Shown here: in pieces, positions 48,173 to 57,871 of the stretch
Position numbering within the stretch: position 1 is the stretch's first letter
Layout of the letters: the number at the start of each line of letters is the position of its first letter
Source of the DNA: Cognatundibacterium curvum
GTDB lineage: Bacteria > Pseudomonadota > Gammaproteobacteria > Burkholderiales > Burkholderiaceae_D
NCBI RefSeq assembly: GCF_014284235.1
Contig: NZ_JACOGD010000006.1
Location: forward strand, 281,207 to 345,206
Direction of reading: 5' to 3'
Length of the DNA stretch: 64,000 nucleotides
Translations under genes and position numbers: made by a program
The notes under the pieces: generated by a model
Told to the model about the DNA's origin: nothing
What the model saw: only the letters and a program-made list of their open reading frames with translations
Database searches by the model: none

Positions 48173-48667
48173 TTATCCCAGCATCCAGCTGCCATCCAAT
48201 GTAATTTCATCGCAATTACTGCCCTGACCTATCCTGTCCATCACCAGAAAATCGCTGACGCTGTTTAGTGCGATCAAAGGATGATGCCAGACGCCTTTGC
48301 CATAATTCACACCTTGCCAGCCGCGTGCGATAAAGGCACGCATTTGCTGAGGACCGAATTCTCCTGCAGGCGCAACCACGATCAGATAGGTGTGCTCAGG
48401 GTCTGTGCTCAGCGGCACAAAGGCCTGGCTGCCGAGCGGATGGCGTTCCATGATTTCGATGGCAAGCGGCAGGCTGCGCGGCTGAGCGCGGAACAGGCTC
48501 AGTATGGTTTGTCCGCCTTCGCTCTGGGTATCGGCACAGGCGAGCGCATGATAGCGTTCGGTGGTGCCCTGGTTGATCGGATAGTGGCGCGCACCTTCCA
48601 GCATAATGACTTCGCCAAACGGGGCAAAGGCTGCGCGGCTCAGGGGTTCGGGGATGAGTTGTGGCAT
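48173..48667 (-). CDS. allA: Ureidoglycolate lyase
   Basis: A 164-residue ureidoglycolate lyase, splitting ureidoglycolate into glyoxylate and urea. It has the family's start [14 protein letters not shown] and core motifs [46 protein letters not shown]. It is the last step of the purine ring pathway in this cluster, 70 bp after the allantoicase gene. Confidence 0.95.
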   Translation of the reverse strand: MPQLIPEPLSRAAFAPFGEVIMLEGARHYPINQGTTERYHALACADTQSEGGQTILSLFRAQPRSLPLAIEIMERHPLGSQAFVPLSTDPEHTYLIVVAPAGEFGPQQMRAFIARGWQGVNYGKGVWHHPLIALNSVSDFLVMDRIGQGSNCDEITLDGSWMLG

Positions 48668-48737
48668 AGCGTGCTCCGCTTAGTTTTGACGCCGGGCAGC
48701 TCGCATGAGAACGCTGCTGCCCGCTGCGCAGCTGGTG

Positions 48738-49763
48738 TTATTCAGCCTTGAGTTGGGCCAGTTTGCCGAGCAGGCGCAAACGTGACACGCCGCCATCCGG
48801 GAAAATATTCAGTCGTATGTGGGTGATCACGCCAAGTGACTGCACTTCACTGCTGTAGACATGCTGATGATCCATTTGCAGTTTTTGCGGTGCCAGCAAT
48901 TCGGGCCAGAACATAGACTGGGTGATCAGCGATGTTTCTGTGCCACCTTGCATGGCGGCGGCCTGGATAGAGCAGCGGTCCGGGTAGTTACCTTTGAAAT
49001 GGCAGGTATCGACCTCTATTTGTTCAATCACGCCAGGATGCGCAAGTGCGATGATGCACCAGTCATTGCCCGGTTCACGACGGCGCCGGGTTTCCCAGCC
49101 ATCGCCCATATTGACGCCACGGCCAGGCATCAGCAGATTGGATGCGAGTCCAAAATGCTGATTATTGCTGGCCACTACATAGCCACCATTTTCCATCGCG
49201 ATCAGATCATGCAGCGCATTTGGATCTGCCGCAGACCAGTTGTTGTCCGGTTGCGCATACACACGCAGACGCGCAACGCCGCCATCCGGATAGATATTGA
49301 GGCGGATATGGCTGTAAGTATGCTCTGCTTCTATCGCATGATAGTGGTGGCTGTTGCCTTGCAAATTCACTGAGGGTAAAACCTCATGCCACACCGTGTT
49401 GGCGTCCGGCTCACCATCGGCCACCAGGCAAGCTTGCAGAGAAGCCGCAGGCGGATAATTGCCGGTAAAGTGGCTGGTGTCGATGTCTACACCTTTGAGT
49501 ATGCCGGGACGCGCCAGTCGTACCACGCACCAGTCATAGCCATTGACGCGCTTGCGGCGGGATTCCCAGCCATCCATCCATTTGCCGTTAGTATCGTATT
49601 TGCCAGGGATGAAGACAGCAGGTTCCGGGTTCAGCATGCGCGCCATTTCGGCGAAAAAATCATCGCTGCAATTCAGTGCACGTGCGCCCAGGCGTGCATC
49701 AGCCAGATTCGGATAGCGACGGGAAAATTCCGGTGCATTCGGGTCCAGGGTAATAATAGCCAT
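48738..49763 (-). CDS. alc: Allantoicase
   Basis: A 341-residue allantoicase, converting allantoate to ureidoglycolate and urea. Two repeats of the family fold are seen, each with a DGWE(S/T)RR(K/R)R and a GNYPP or GNYPD segment (first near residue 60, second near 225). The ATG at 49763 has AAGGA before it; a longer frame to 49814 is unlikely. It begins 10 bp after puuD. Confidence 0.95.
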   Translation of the reverse strand: MAIITLDPNAPEFSRRYPNLADARLGARALNCSDDFFAEMARMLNPEPAVFIPGKYDTNGKWMDGWESRRKRVNGYDWCVVRLARPGILKGVDIDTSHFTGNYPPAASLQACLVADGEPDANTVWHEVLPSVNLQGNSHHYHAIEAEHTYSHIRLNIYPDGGVARLRVYAQPDNNWSAADPNALHDLIAMENGGYVVASNNQHFGLASNLLMPGRGVNMGDGWETRRRREPGNDWCIIALAHPGVIEQIEVDTCHFKGNYPDRCSIQAAAMQGGTETSLITQSMFWPELLAPQKLQMDHQHVYSSEVQSLGVITHIRLNIFPDGGVSRLRLLGKLAQLKAE

Positions 49764-49773
49764 CAGAAGTTCC

Positions 49774-50982
49774 TTAAGGTTGCGTTGCAGGCCGTTGCTC
49801 TGCCCAGTTGGCAATCAGCGCGCGTTCTTGTTCAGTGATTTGGGTGAGATTACCGAGCGGCATCAGTTTTTGCTGTACCACCTGTTGGTAAATCAGCTGC
49901 GCTTTGGCTTGTATTTGTTCCGGCGTTTCCAGCAGCAAGCCTTTGGCCGGGCTATCCATCATAGTCGGGTGGCTGGAATGACATTGCACGCAGCGCGCCT
50001 GAATCACGCCCTGCACCTGAGCCAGCGTGACTGTAGTTGTTGCATTCTCAGGTGTGGCTGCAGCCGGAGCGCTGACGGGACGCGGTGCGATCCAGGCCGC
50101 AATCGCTGCCAGCAGCACGATCGCGATCAGCGGATAAGCCAGCTGATTCTTTCCTTTGTGGCGCAGTATGAAATACTGACGCACCAGCACGCCCGCCAGC
50201 ATGATGACGACCAATACCAGCCAGTTGTGCTGCGCGCTGTAAGTCATGCTGTAATGATTCGACAGCATGGCGAACAACACCGGCAAGGTGAAATAGGTAT
50301 TGTGCACACTGCGCTGTTTGCCACGTTGTCCGTGTACCGGATCGACAGGGTCACCGGCGCGCATGGCAGCTACCACTTTGCGCTGGCCGGGAATAATCCA
50401 GAAAAACACATTGGCGCTCATGATGCTGGCCATCATGGCACCGACGATCAGAAATGCCGCACGTCCGGAAAACAGATGGCAGGCGCTCCAGGCGGCCAGT
50501 ACCACCAGTGCCACGATCAGTATCGACAGTAATTGCTCTTTTTTTGCCAGCAAACGGCATAGCGCGTCATACACCAGCCAGCCCACCACCAGAAAAGCGA
50601 AGGCCGCCGTGATCGCCACTGCCGGGCTCAGTTGCGCCACCGCAGGATCGATCAGATAGCTGCGCGCATTAAAGATATAGACCAGCAGGAACAGCGAAAA
50701 ACCGGACAACCAGGTGCTGTAAGATTCCCAGTAAAACCAGTGCAGCTGCTCCGGCAGACGCGGTGGCGCGCCCAGATATTTTTGCGGATTATAAAAACCA
50801 CCGCCATGCACGGCCCACAATTCACCGCCCACGCCTTTGTCTTTCAGCTGCGGATCTTGCGGGGCAGTCAGATGATTATCCAGCCACACAAAATAAAACG
50901 AGGAGCCTATCCACGCAATGGCAACGATGACATGCAGCCAGCGCAGCAAGAGATTGGCCCAATCTAACAAATATGCTTCCAT
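49774..50982 (-). CDS. puuD: Urate hydroxylase PuuD (membrane urate oxidase)
   Basis: A 402-residue inner-membrane enzyme oxidising urate to 5-hydroxyisourate. It has eight to nine hydrophobic segments in the N-terminal three quarters ([54 protein letters not shown]) and a C-terminal cytochrome c domain with the haem motif CVQCH. The electron route is therefore to a c-type haem, unlike soluble uricases. It lies 39 bp after uraH. Confidence 0.95.
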   Translation of the reverse strand: MEAYLLDWANLLLRWLHVIVAIAWIGSSFYFVWLDNHLTAPQDPQLKDKGVGGELWAVHGGGFYNPQKYLGAPPRLPEQLHWFYWESYSTWLSGFSLFLLVYIFNARSYLIDPAVAQLSPAVAITAAFAFLVVGWLVYDALCRLLAKKEQLLSILIVALVVLAAWSACHLFSGRAAFLIVGAMMASIMSANVFFWIIPGQRKVVAAMRAGDPVDPVHGQRGKQRSVHNTYFTLPVLFAMLSNHYSMTYSAQHNWLVLVVIMLAGVLVRQYFILRHKGKNQLAYPLIAIVLLAAIAAWIAPRPVSAPAAATPENATTTVTLAQVQGVIQARCVQCHSSHPTMMDSPAKGLLLETPEQIQAKAQLIYQQVVQQKLMPLGNLTQITEQERALIANWAEQRPATQP

Positions 50983-51021
50983 GAAACGTCCTTAAGGGTC
51001 GGGGCGGGCAGCAGCTCGGAT

Positions 51022-51387
51022 TTAGCTGCCGCGATAGGTCGAGTAAGACCAGGGGGTGCAGACCAGAGGCACGTGGTAATGCGCGTTGGCGTCGGCAATC
51101 GCAAAGCGTAGCGTGACGATGTTCAGAAAAGCCGGTTCCGGCAAGTCCGTGCCCAGTGCGGCGAAATAACTGCCGATATCAAAGTCCAGCTCATAGGTGC
51201 CGCTTTCCATCGCATCTGCTTCCAGCAAGGGCTGGTCGCAACGTCCGTCGGCATTGGTCAGGCGGCTGCAGATCAGCGTTCTGCCATGCGCATGGGGACG
51301 GTATAAGTGCACGCTGATACCGCGTCCCGGCTTGCCATGGGCGGTATCAAGCACATGCGTGGTCAGCCGTCCGGTGTGTGATCCCAT
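51022..51387 (-). CDS. uraH: 5-Hydroxyisourate hydrolase
   Basis: A 121-residue transthyretin-like enzyme that hydrolyses 5-hydroxyisourate to OHCU. It has LTTHVLDTAHGKPG at the N-terminus, HYHVPLVCTPWSYSTY near the end and the diagnostic C-terminal YRGS. The ATG at 51387 follows GGAAGGAAG. It is the first gene of the minus-strand urate operon, downstream of the operator at 51471. Confidence 0.95.
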   Translation of the reverse strand: MGSHTGRLTTHVLDTAHGKPGRGISVHLYRPHAHGRTLICSRLTNADGRCDQPLLEADAMESGTYELDFDIGSYFAALGTDLPEPAFLNIVTLRFAIADANAHYHVPLVCTPWSYSTYRGS

Positions 51388-51470
51388 TTGCTTCCTTCCT
51401 GAAATGAGGTGAGTCACCAGCCTGCCACTGTGCTGAATGCTGATGCTGCGGCAGATCTGGTCGGTCTTTG

Positions 51471-51487
51471 AAAAATTGTCGACAATC
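51471..51487. promoter_or_regulatory. Urate-cluster operator 1
   Basis: AAAAATTGTCGACAATC, with the perfect core palindrome ATTGTCGACAAT at 51475-51486. It lies 84 bp before the uraH start. The identical 17 bp recurs at 51587, so it is a specific site, most likely for the GntR regulator encoded at 51640. Confidence 0.8.
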
Positions 51488-51586
51488 TTAAGCTTTTGAA
51501 TTTAAGCATGTCAAACGAAACCCTTAAATACAGTGGTTTAGAGCAGTTTTACCACAGAGTTTGAAATTTATCAGGTCTATGTATAT

Positions 51587-51603
51587 AAAAATTGTCGACA
51601 ATC
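51587..51603. promoter_or_regulatory. Urate-cluster operator 2
   Basis: The same 17 bp as operator 1, core ATTGTCGACAAT at 51591-51602, 37 bp before the GntR start codon. It should autoregulate the GntR-puuE-uraD transcript. Confidence 0.8.
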
Positions 51604-51639
51604 GTGATTAAATAAGCGCAAATTCTGACTTTGAAAATT

Positions 51640-52365
51640 ATGTCTGCTACTAAAACTATTTCCAGGCTCAGCGTCGTCACCGAAAGCGGCAACGACAAAG
51701 AGCAACGCATGTATCGCGATATCTATGACGCCATCATGGATCATCGCCTGCCTGCGCGTACTAAGCTCACGGAGCAATCTCTGAGCCAGATTTATGACAT
51801 GGCCAGACATGGCGTGCGCAAGGTGCTGGGCCAGCTTGCGCATGATGGACTGGTCGATCTGGAGCCCAACCGTGGTGCGTTTATTGCCAGTCCGGATGAA
51901 AAAGAGGCGCAGGATATGTTTGAGTTGCGTCAGTCGCTGGAGCAGCTGGCGCTGGAAAAAGCCTTTCAGCATGCGTCGGCTGAAGCTATCCGGCAATTGC
52001 GGCAGATGGTGGAGCGCGAGCGCCTGGCCTATGAGCAGGGAGATCGCCCGCTCTGGATACGCTTATCGGCCGACTTTCATATCGAGCTGGCGCGCCTGTC
52101 CGGCAATGATTTGCTGGTCGATATGCTGCGTCGCCTGGTCTCACGTACCACGCTCTTGATTTCCAGCCAGGAAGTGCCGGCTACCCGTCCCTGCTCTTTT
52201 GACGAGCATTTGCGGGTGGTGGAAGCACTGGAGAAAAAAGATAAAAAAACTGCCCTGTCAGAAATGGCACAACATTTGCATCAATGCGCATGTCGTACCC
52301 CGAAAAATGCTGGCAAGGGTTTTGATCTGAAAGCCGCACTGAAACCCCGGAAAATCCAGAAATGA
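51640..52365 (+). CDS. GntR-family (FCD domain) regulator of urate degradation
   Basis: A 241-residue regulator. The winged HTH (about 25-90) reads YRDIYDAIMDHRLPARTKLT ... YDMARHGVRKVLGQL ... GRGAFI-type; the C-terminal FCD domain has FHIELARLSGNDLLVDML and FDEHLRVVEALEKKD. FCD domains bind carboxylates; an intermediate such as allantoate or glyoxylate could be the inducer. It overlaps puuE by four bases (ATGA). The start is the ATG at 51640; a TTG nine bases upstream is also open. Confidence 0.9.
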   Translation: MSATKTISRLSVVTESGNDKEQRMYRDIYDAIMDHRLPARTKLTEQSLSQIYDMARHGVRKVLGQLAHDGLVDLEPNRGAFIASPDEKEAQDMFELRQSLEQLALEKAFQHASAEAIRQLRQMVERERLAYEQGDRPLWIRLSADFHIELARLSGNDLLVDMLRRLVSRTTLLISSQEVPATRPCSFDEHLRVVEALEKKDKKTALSEMAQHLHQCACRTPKNAGKGFDLKAALKPRKIQK

Positions 52366-53321
52366 AGACTACCGTCACTTATCCGCGTGATCTGATTGGT
52401 TATGGCCGCCATGTGCCGCATGCTAACTGGCCGGGACAGGCCAGAATTGCCGTTCAGTTTGTGCTGAATTACGAAGAAGGTGGTGAAAACTGTGTGCTGC
52501 ATGGTGATGCCGCTTCAGAGCAGTTTTTATCGGAAATCGTTGGTGCTGCCGCGTATGAAGCACGTCATATGTCGATGGAATCGATTTATGAATATGGCTC
52601 ACGTGCCGGGGTCTGGCGCATTTTGCGTGAATTTGAAAAGCGCCAGTTGCCGCTGACCGTGTTTGGCGTCGCGATGGCCTTGCAGCGCCATCCGGAATTG
52701 ACGCAGGCGTTTGCTGAACTCGGCCATGAAATCGCCTGCCATGGTTTGCGCTGGATACATTATCAGCACATGGACGAAACCACCGAGCGCGCCCATATGC
52801 AGCAAGCGGTGCAGATCATGCGTGAGCTGACCGGTCAGGCGCCGCTGGGCTGGTATACCGGACGCGACTCGCCAAATACCCGCAGGCTGGTGGTGGAGCA
52901 CGGCGGTTTTGCTTACGATGCTGATTATTACGGCGATGATTTGCCATTTTGGACCGAGGTTGAAACCAGTCAGGGCGAGTGCAAACCGCATCTGGTCGTG
53001 CCGTACACGCTGGACAGCAATGACATGCGCTTTGCCACGCCGCAGGGCTTCAATACCGGAGATCATTTTTTCCAGTATCTGAAAGACAGCTTTGATGTCT
53101 TGTACGCAGAAGGCGATCCGGCGGGTGACAATGCGCCCAAAATGCTTTCTATCGGTATGCATTGTCGTTTGTTAGGCAGACCCGGACGTTTCCGTGCCTT
53201 ACAACGCTTCCTCGATTATGTGCAGGCGCATGAGCAAGTCTGGATTTGCCGCCGTATCGATATCGCGCAACACTGGATGCAACAGCATCCGTATTCGTCT
53301 GACAAGGGTAATCAAGCATGA
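52362..53321 (+). CDS. puuE: Allantoinase PuuE (polysaccharide-deacetylase fold)
   Basis: A 319-residue NodB-like enzyme hydrolysing allantoin to allantoate, of the PuuE type rather than the amidohydrolase AllB. It begins YPRDLIGYGRHVPHANWP and has VQFVLNYEEGGE, HEIACHGLRWIHY and DSPNTRRLVVEHGGFAYDAD. It is translationally coupled on both sides (four-base overlaps with the GntR and uraD genes). Confidence 0.95.
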   Translation: MKTTVTYPRDLIGYGRHVPHANWPGQARIAVQFVLNYEEGGENCVLHGDAASEQFLSEIVGAAAYEARHMSMESIYEYGSRAGVWRILREFEKRQLPLTVFGVAMALQRHPELTQAFAELGHEIACHGLRWIHYQHMDETTERAHMQQAVQIMRELTGQAPLGWYTGRDSPNTRRLVVEHGGFAYDADYYGDDLPFWTEVETSQGECKPHLVVPYTLDSNDMRFATPQGFNTGDHFFQYLKDSFDVLYAEGDPAGDNAPKMLSIGMHCRLLGRPGRFRALQRFLDYVQAHEQVWICRRIDIAQHWMQQHPYSSDKGNQA

Positions 53322-53845
53322 ATCAAGCTCAAACCTTAAGCCTGCAAGCGCTGAATCAAGCTGAAGCGGCAGAATTTGTGCATATTCTGGGCGGCATTTT
53401 TGAACATTCACCCTGGGTCGCGGAAGCGGTGCTGCCACAACGTCCATTTGCCAGTGTGAGGGATTTACATGCAGCGATGGCGGCTGCGGTCCGCGCTGCC
53501 AGCGAAACCGCGCGCCTGACCCTGATACAGGCCCATCCTGAACTGGCTGGCAAAGCTGCTATTTGTGGCGAGCTGACCGCTGAGTCGACGCGGGAACAAA
53601 GTGGTGCGGGCTTGAATCAATGCAGTCCGGAAGAGTTCGCGCAATTGCAGCAACTGAATGCCGATTACAACAAAAAATTCGGTTTTCCTTTCATTATTGC
53701 TGTACGCGGGCATGACAGACAAAGTATCATCCGGCATTTTTCGCAGCGCATACAGGCTCCACGTGAGCAGGAAATGCAGGAATGTATAGAGCAGATCGCC
53801 AGGATCGCCGCTTTCCGGCTGGCTGACCTGATACCGGCCGACTGA
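53318..53845 (+). CDS. uraD: OHCU decarboxylase
   Basis: A 175-residue enzyme making S-allantoin from 2-oxo-4-hydroxy-4-carboxy-5-ureidoimidazoline. Motifs: FVHILGGIFEHSPWVAE, IQAHPELAGKA and the catalytic-loop GFPFIIAVRGH. It overlaps puuE by four bases. Together with uraH, puuD and puuE it completes urate to allantoate. Confidence 0.95.
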   Translation: MNQAQTLSLQALNQAEAAEFVHILGGIFEHSPWVAEAVLPQRPFASVRDLHAAMAAAVRAASETARLTLIQAHPELAGKAAICGELTAESTREQSGAGLNQCSPEEFAQLQQLNADYNKKFGFPFIIAVRGHDRQSIIRHFSQRIQAPREQEMQECIEQIARIAAFRLADLIPAD

Positions 53846-53884
53846 GTCTGGTCTGATACCGGAGCCGGGCTGCACAGAATTTTT

Positions 53885-53988
53885 TAGGACTTACGCAAAA
53901 CCGCCCCAGCTGCGTTATGGCTCCTTGTCGTACACTGCGTACTGCCTGCGTCGCCATGCCTTGTTGGGACAATTTTGCGTAAGTCCTA
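53885..53988. repeat. MITE-like palindromic repeat, copy 3
   Basis: 104 bp with the most perfect ends of the family: TAGGACTTACGCAAAA and TTTTGCGTAAGTCCTA. Core shared with the copies at 21837 and 30771. It sits between uraD and the porin gene. Confidence 0.9.
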
Positions 53989-54025
53989 TTTTTAACTTCT
54001 GTTTTCACTCTTTAAAGGAAAACCT

Positions 54026-55117
54026 ATGCAATTTTCAAAAAAATCTCTGGTGTTGGCAATCGGCTCCTGCCTGCTGGCTGGCAGCGCAATGGCGCAATCC
54101 AATGTGACGGTACAAGGTCTGGTCGATGTGTATGCCGGCTCGGTCAAATTCAGTGGCGATAACGGTGCGCGCAGCTCGGTCAACAGTGGCGGTATGACCA
54201 CATCCTGGCTGGGTTTCAAAGGCGTGGAAGATCTGGGTGGTGGCCTCAAGGCGGAATTTGCGCTGACCAGTTTCCTGCAAGCCGATACCGGCGCATCTGG
54301 CCGCTTCTTTGGCGACACCATGTTTTCACGTGATGCGAATGTGGCTTTGTCCGGTTCTTTTGGCCGCGTTTCTATCGGTCGCGATCTGGCACCTAATTTC
54401 CTGCCTACCGTGATTTTCAATCCTTTCGGCGATTCCTTCAGCTTCTCGCCACTGGTACTGCATACCTGGGTTCCTAGCGGTGATTTCGGCAAACGTACTT
54501 GGGCGAACAGCGCCGCAGGTGATTCTGGCTGGAGTAATGAAATCATTTATTCGACGCCTGACATCAATGGTCTGAGCGCAAACTTCCATTACCAATTTGG
54601 TGAAAAAGCTGGCGATACTGGCAGCAAAAATCTGGGTTTCAATGCGATGTATTTCAGCGGTCCGCTGGCCCTGAGTACCTATTACCATCAGGTACAAGTC
54701 GGCAATCCTACACCGGGTGCTATCGTTGATGCGACCGCTGCACCAGTGAATTTCGCGGCGATCAATAATCAGAAAAGTTTTTTTGTTGGTGCCAGCTATG
54801 ACCTGACAGTCGCTAAGCTGTACGCGACTTATTCTAAAAATAAAAACGACACAGCCGTGGCGAAAAGCATGGATGACAAAACCTATACACTGGGCGCAAA
54901 AATCCCGGCTGGCGGCGGCGACATCCTGGCCAGTTTTGCCAGCACCAAGCGCAGTGGCGACCTGGTCGGTGCTGAGCTGAAACGCGATACCTTCAGCGCT
55001 GGCTATGACTACAATCTGTCCAAACGTACTGATGTCTATGCGTTGGTGATGAGCGATAAACTCAGCACTGCTGATCGTGCTAACAGCGTGGCAGCAGGTA
55101 TCCGTCACAAGTTCTGA
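54026..55117 (+). CDS. Gram-negative porin (Porin_4 family)
   Basis: A 363-residue trimeric general porin typical of Burkholderiales. A signal peptide ends near AMAQ (about 23), the mature protein opens NVTVQGLVDVYAG, and the family's TSWLGFKGVEDLGGGLKAEF, FGRVSIGRDLAPNF and C-terminal SVAAGIRHKF (terminal Phe) are present. A repeat element precedes it by 37 bp. Confidence 0.95.
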   Translation: MQFSKKSLVLAIGSCLLAGSAMAQSNVTVQGLVDVYAGSVKFSGDNGARSSVNSGGMTTSWLGFKGVEDLGGGLKAEFALTSFLQADTGASGRFFGDTMFSRDANVALSGSFGRVSIGRDLAPNFLPTVIFNPFGDSFSFSPLVLHTWVPSGDFGKRTWANSAAGDSGWSNEIIYSTPDINGLSANFHYQFGEKAGDTGSKNLGFNAMYFSGPLALSTYYHQVQVGNPTPGAIVDATAAPVNFAAINNQKSFFVGASYDLTVAKLYATYSKNKNDTAVAKSMDDKTYTLGAKIPAGGGDILASFASTKRSGDLVGAELKRDTFSAGYDYNLSKRTDVYALVMSDKLSTADRANSVAAGIRHKF

Positions 55118-55167
55118 TCGCGACAGGCAGTCTTGTGTCATGCAGCTGCCTGTAATTCAGAATGATG

Positions 55168-55198
55168 GAAAAGGCCGTGATAGTTCCCGGCCTTTTTG
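55168..55198 (+). terminator. Rho-independent terminator after the porin
   Basis: A stem AAAGGCCG / CGGCCTTT with a 10-base loop and T-run, 50 bp after the stop. Confidence 0.8.
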
Positions 55199-55267
55199 TT
55201 GTCCTTGCTGCTCAGCCCCTATGGTACAGTGATGGAAAAATCCAACTGATTACCCTGCGCAGCCAGC

Positions 55268-56116
55268 ATGAAGCCTTTTCCGTCTGTCAATGTCGACATG
55301 GCTACAAAACTGATCCGTCCTTATTCCCGGCGTTTGCTGCGGCAAGGATGTCTGCTGTTATGCAGTGCTGTATTGCTGCAGTCCCGGGCTGCATTGGCTG
55401 CCGAACCATTACGTCTGTCTTTTTGCTACGACTCTGCGGTCACCCAACTCTGGCTGACACATAACGGCAGAGGTGTACTCAATCGCTTGCTTGGTATTGC
55501 GCAGGAAAAGTTGAATCTGCGTATACAACTTGATCCTTTGCCATGGAAGCGTTGTCTGCGTGACGTCAGTATGGGGCTGCGCTCCGGTGCGGTCGACGGC
55601 AGCTACAGTGAGGAGCGTGCTGCCTACGCGTATTATCCTGGTACGCCCCAGGGAAAGCTCGATGTTAGCCGGCGTCTGCGTTACGGAACTTATGCCTTAT
55701 ACCGTGTGCGTGGTACGGATGTGGATTGGGATGGCAAACATTTCTTCAATCTGAATGGACCTGTGGTCGCGCAGATAGGCTATTCTGTCATCAAGGATCT
55801 GAGTAATCTGGGCGTCGCGACGGATGAAACACCGGGTACGGTGGACGTGGTCATGCGTAAGCTGCTGGCGGGGCGTGCACAGGTGGCCGCAGTATTTGCC
55901 GAAGAAGGCGATCGTCTGTTGAAAGGCCCACCCTATGCGGGGGCAATAGAACGCCTGCCCATCCCACTGATAGAAAAACCCTATTTCCTGTTAGTGAATA
56001 AAGAGGTCTATCACACGCATCCTGAACGCATAGAACAACTGTGGACGACGCTGGCGCAGCTGCGTGAAGAGCTGGAAAATCAGACTGCGCCAAAAAAGAA
56101 AAACGGCAGGCCCTAG
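55268..56116 (+). CDS. Periplasmic substrate-binding protein (SBP_bac_3-like)
   Basis: A 282-residue secreted solute-binding-protein-like product. A signal sequence (GCLLLCSAVLLQSRAALAAEP) precedes the domain; DPLPWKRCLRDVSMGLRSGAVDG and the RYGTYALYRVRG strand are typical of amino-acid-type family 3 proteins that are often encoded singly in betaproteobacteria. No transporter genes accompany it. An ATG at 55298 is an alternative start. Confidence 0.8.
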   Translation: MKPFPSVNVDMATKLIRPYSRRLLRQGCLLLCSAVLLQSRAALAAEPLRLSFCYDSAVTQLWLTHNGRGVLNRLLGIAQEKLNLRIQLDPLPWKRCLRDVSMGLRSGAVDGSYSEERAAYAYYPGTPQGKLDVSRRLRYGTYALYRVRGTDVDWDGKHFFNLNGPVVAQIGYSVIKDLSNLGVATDETPGTVDVVMRKLLAGRAQVAAVFAEEGDRLLKGPPYAGAIERLPIPLIEKPYFLLVNKEVYHTHPERIEQLWTTLAQLREELENQTAPKKKNGRP

Positions 56117-56643
56117 CCGCGGCTTTGGTACAACACCTTATCCAGCTCAGGCAAGCCATACACATCGGCATAGCTCAGGAAGTCATCAAAAGGGCCGACT
56201 TTGCTGATCTGCTGGCCGTTTTTGAAGACCAGTTGTAAGCCTTCTTCTTCATTCCAGTCGCAGTCACATTCAAACAGCACATACACTGCCTGATCGCCAG
56301 TCTGACGACGGCATACCAGCGCTTCCCAGCCAGGCTGGATGTGCTGCCATACGTCTTGTGGTGCTGCGATCTCTACGCAGTGCAGGCCATCTGCTTTGGC
56401 CAGCCGTGAGCAATCAAGGTAGTAATGGAAAATCGCATCCTGTGCGGCCTTGAGCGCGGACTGATCCAGGCTCAGGAAATTCTGGATGGCACTCACAAAC
56501 TCAGCCTGTTGAGAGTCAGTCTCATAGCCCTCCAGCAGGAATTCGCAATCGACCTGATCAAACAGTGGCAGAGCCAGCGGCGGACTGATCAGCCAGTCAT
56601 TTTCTTCGTCTTTGATGAAGTTGCCAAATGGAGCGATATGCAT
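56113..56643 (-). CDS. Hypothetical protein (DUF6985-like)
   Basis: A 176-residue soluble, acidic protein (MHIAPFGNFIKDEENDWLIS, FECDCDWNEEEGLQLVFKNG, QISKVGPFDDFLSYADVYG). The sequence reads like the DUF6985 group, of unknown function. The ATG at 56643 has GGGAAAA upstream and a longer frame to 56715 lacks a site. It ends inside the overlapping convergent end of the preceding gene by 4 bp. Confidence 0.6.
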   Translation of the reverse strand: MHIAPFGNFIKDEENDWLISPPLALPLFDQVDCEFLLEGYETDSQQAEFVSAIQNFLSLDQSALKAAQDAIFHYYLDCSRLAKADGLHCVEIAAPQDVWQHIQPGWEALVCRRQTGDQAVYVLFECDCDWNEEEGLQLVFKNGQQISKVGPFDDFLSYADVYGLPELDKVLYQSRG

Positions 56644-56833
56644 AGTGATTTTCCCGGTAGTCTGCAGCAGCCGCGAAGCACAGATGCCCGCGGAACGCCG
56701 CATTCTACCAAGCATGAGCAGGCTTGGGGACTATCCTGCACCTTTTGTTAAGCGGTATTAAGCTGTATTAGTCAATTCAGGCGCCAGTGTGAGTGCTGGC
56801 TGCCGTTGTTGCCTGCCGCTGCGCTATGCCTGC

Positions 56834-57871
56834 TTAAATAGTGGCCTGTGTGGCTTGATAGGCATCGAGTTCTGCATACCAGCTTTGCTTCTGTTGTTCA
56901 CTCACGAAGGCCGCTTCAAAGCCATTGCGTGCGATCTGCAGCAGCTCAGCGCGGCTCAGATCCAGCGCATCGGCGGTAGCGATGAAATTGTCATTCATAT
57001 AGCCGCCGAAGTAAGACGGATCGTCAGAGTTAATCGTGACGCACAAGCCGGCGCGCAACATACGGGCCAGATTGTGATCGCGCAAATCCTTGACCACGCA
57101 TAGCTTCAGATTGGATAAAGGGCAAACCGTCAGCGGCATGCGGCTGGCTGCCAGTTGCTGCATCAAAGCTGGGTCTTCTTCTGCGCGTACGCCGTGATCG
57201 ATACGTTCTACCTGCAGCACATCCAAAGCGTCGTGGATGTAGGCGGGTGGGCCTTCTTCACCCGCATGCGCAACCACGTGTAAGCCCATGGCCTGAGCGA
57301 TGGTGAACACATGGGCAAATTTTTCCGGTGGATTGCCAACTTCGGATGAATCCAGTCCTACCCCTATCCAGACATCGGCATACGCGTCGCGCAGCGGCAG
57401 TGCAGATTCCAGCGTGGACATGGCATCTTCCTCACTCAGATGGCGCAGGAAGCACAGTATCATGCTGCCGGAAAAACCATGCTGTGTCTTGGCATCGCGT
57501 AAGGCTGAGGCGATGCCTGCAAACACGGTCTCAATCGCGATGCCGCGCGCGGTATGGGTTTGCGGATCGAAAAACAATTCGACATGGCGTACGTTGTCTG
57601 CAAGGGCACGCTGGATGTAGGCCGCGGTCAGATCATAAAAATCCTGTTCTGTCTGCAGTACTGCAGCGCCTGCATAATACAGGTCGAGAAAGGATTGCAG
57701 ATCGCTGAACTGATACGCCGCACGCACTTCGGCGACCGAGGCATAAGGCAGCTTGACGCCATTTTTCTGGGCCAGTGCAAACATCATTTCCGGCTCCAGT
57801 GAGCCTTCTATGTGTAAATGCAGTTCGGCTTTGGGCAAGCCACGGATAAATTGGTGGAGTTCTGTACTCAT
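56834..57871 (-). CDS. Adenine deaminase (adenosine-deaminase superfamily)
   Basis: A 345-residue zinc deaminase converting adenine to hypoxanthine. Zinc ligands are at AELHLHIEG (His18, His20); VVAHAGEEG is the next ligand/catalytic strand. TVCPLSNLKLCVV and NSDDPSYFGGY are markers of the adenine rather than the adenosine branch. Its start codon overlaps the xdhC stop by four bases, so it is translated as part of the xdhC unit. It may feed xanthine dehydrogenase and so the urate pathway. Confidence 0.85.
   Translation of the reverse strand: MSTELHQFIRGLPKAELHLHIEGSLEPEMMFALAQKNGVKLPYASVAEVRAAYQFSDLQSFLDLYYAGAAVLQTEQDFYDLTAAYIQRALADNVRHVELFFDPQTHTARGIAIETVFAGIASALRDAKTQHGFSGSMILCFLRHLSEEDAMSTLESALPLRDAYADVWIGVGLDSSEVGNPPEKFAHVFTIAQAMGLHVVAHAGEEGPPAYIHDALDVLQVERIDHGVRAEEDPALMQQLAASRMPLTVCPLSNLKLCVVKDLRDHNLARMLRAGLCVTINSDDPSYFGGYMNDNFIATADALDLSRAELLQIARNGFEAAFVSEQQKQSWYAELDAYQATQATI

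Noticed and set aside
54026-55141. Long minus-strand ORF opposite the porin
   Set aside because: A shadow of the Porin_4 gene, which has a signal peptide and a terminal Phe.
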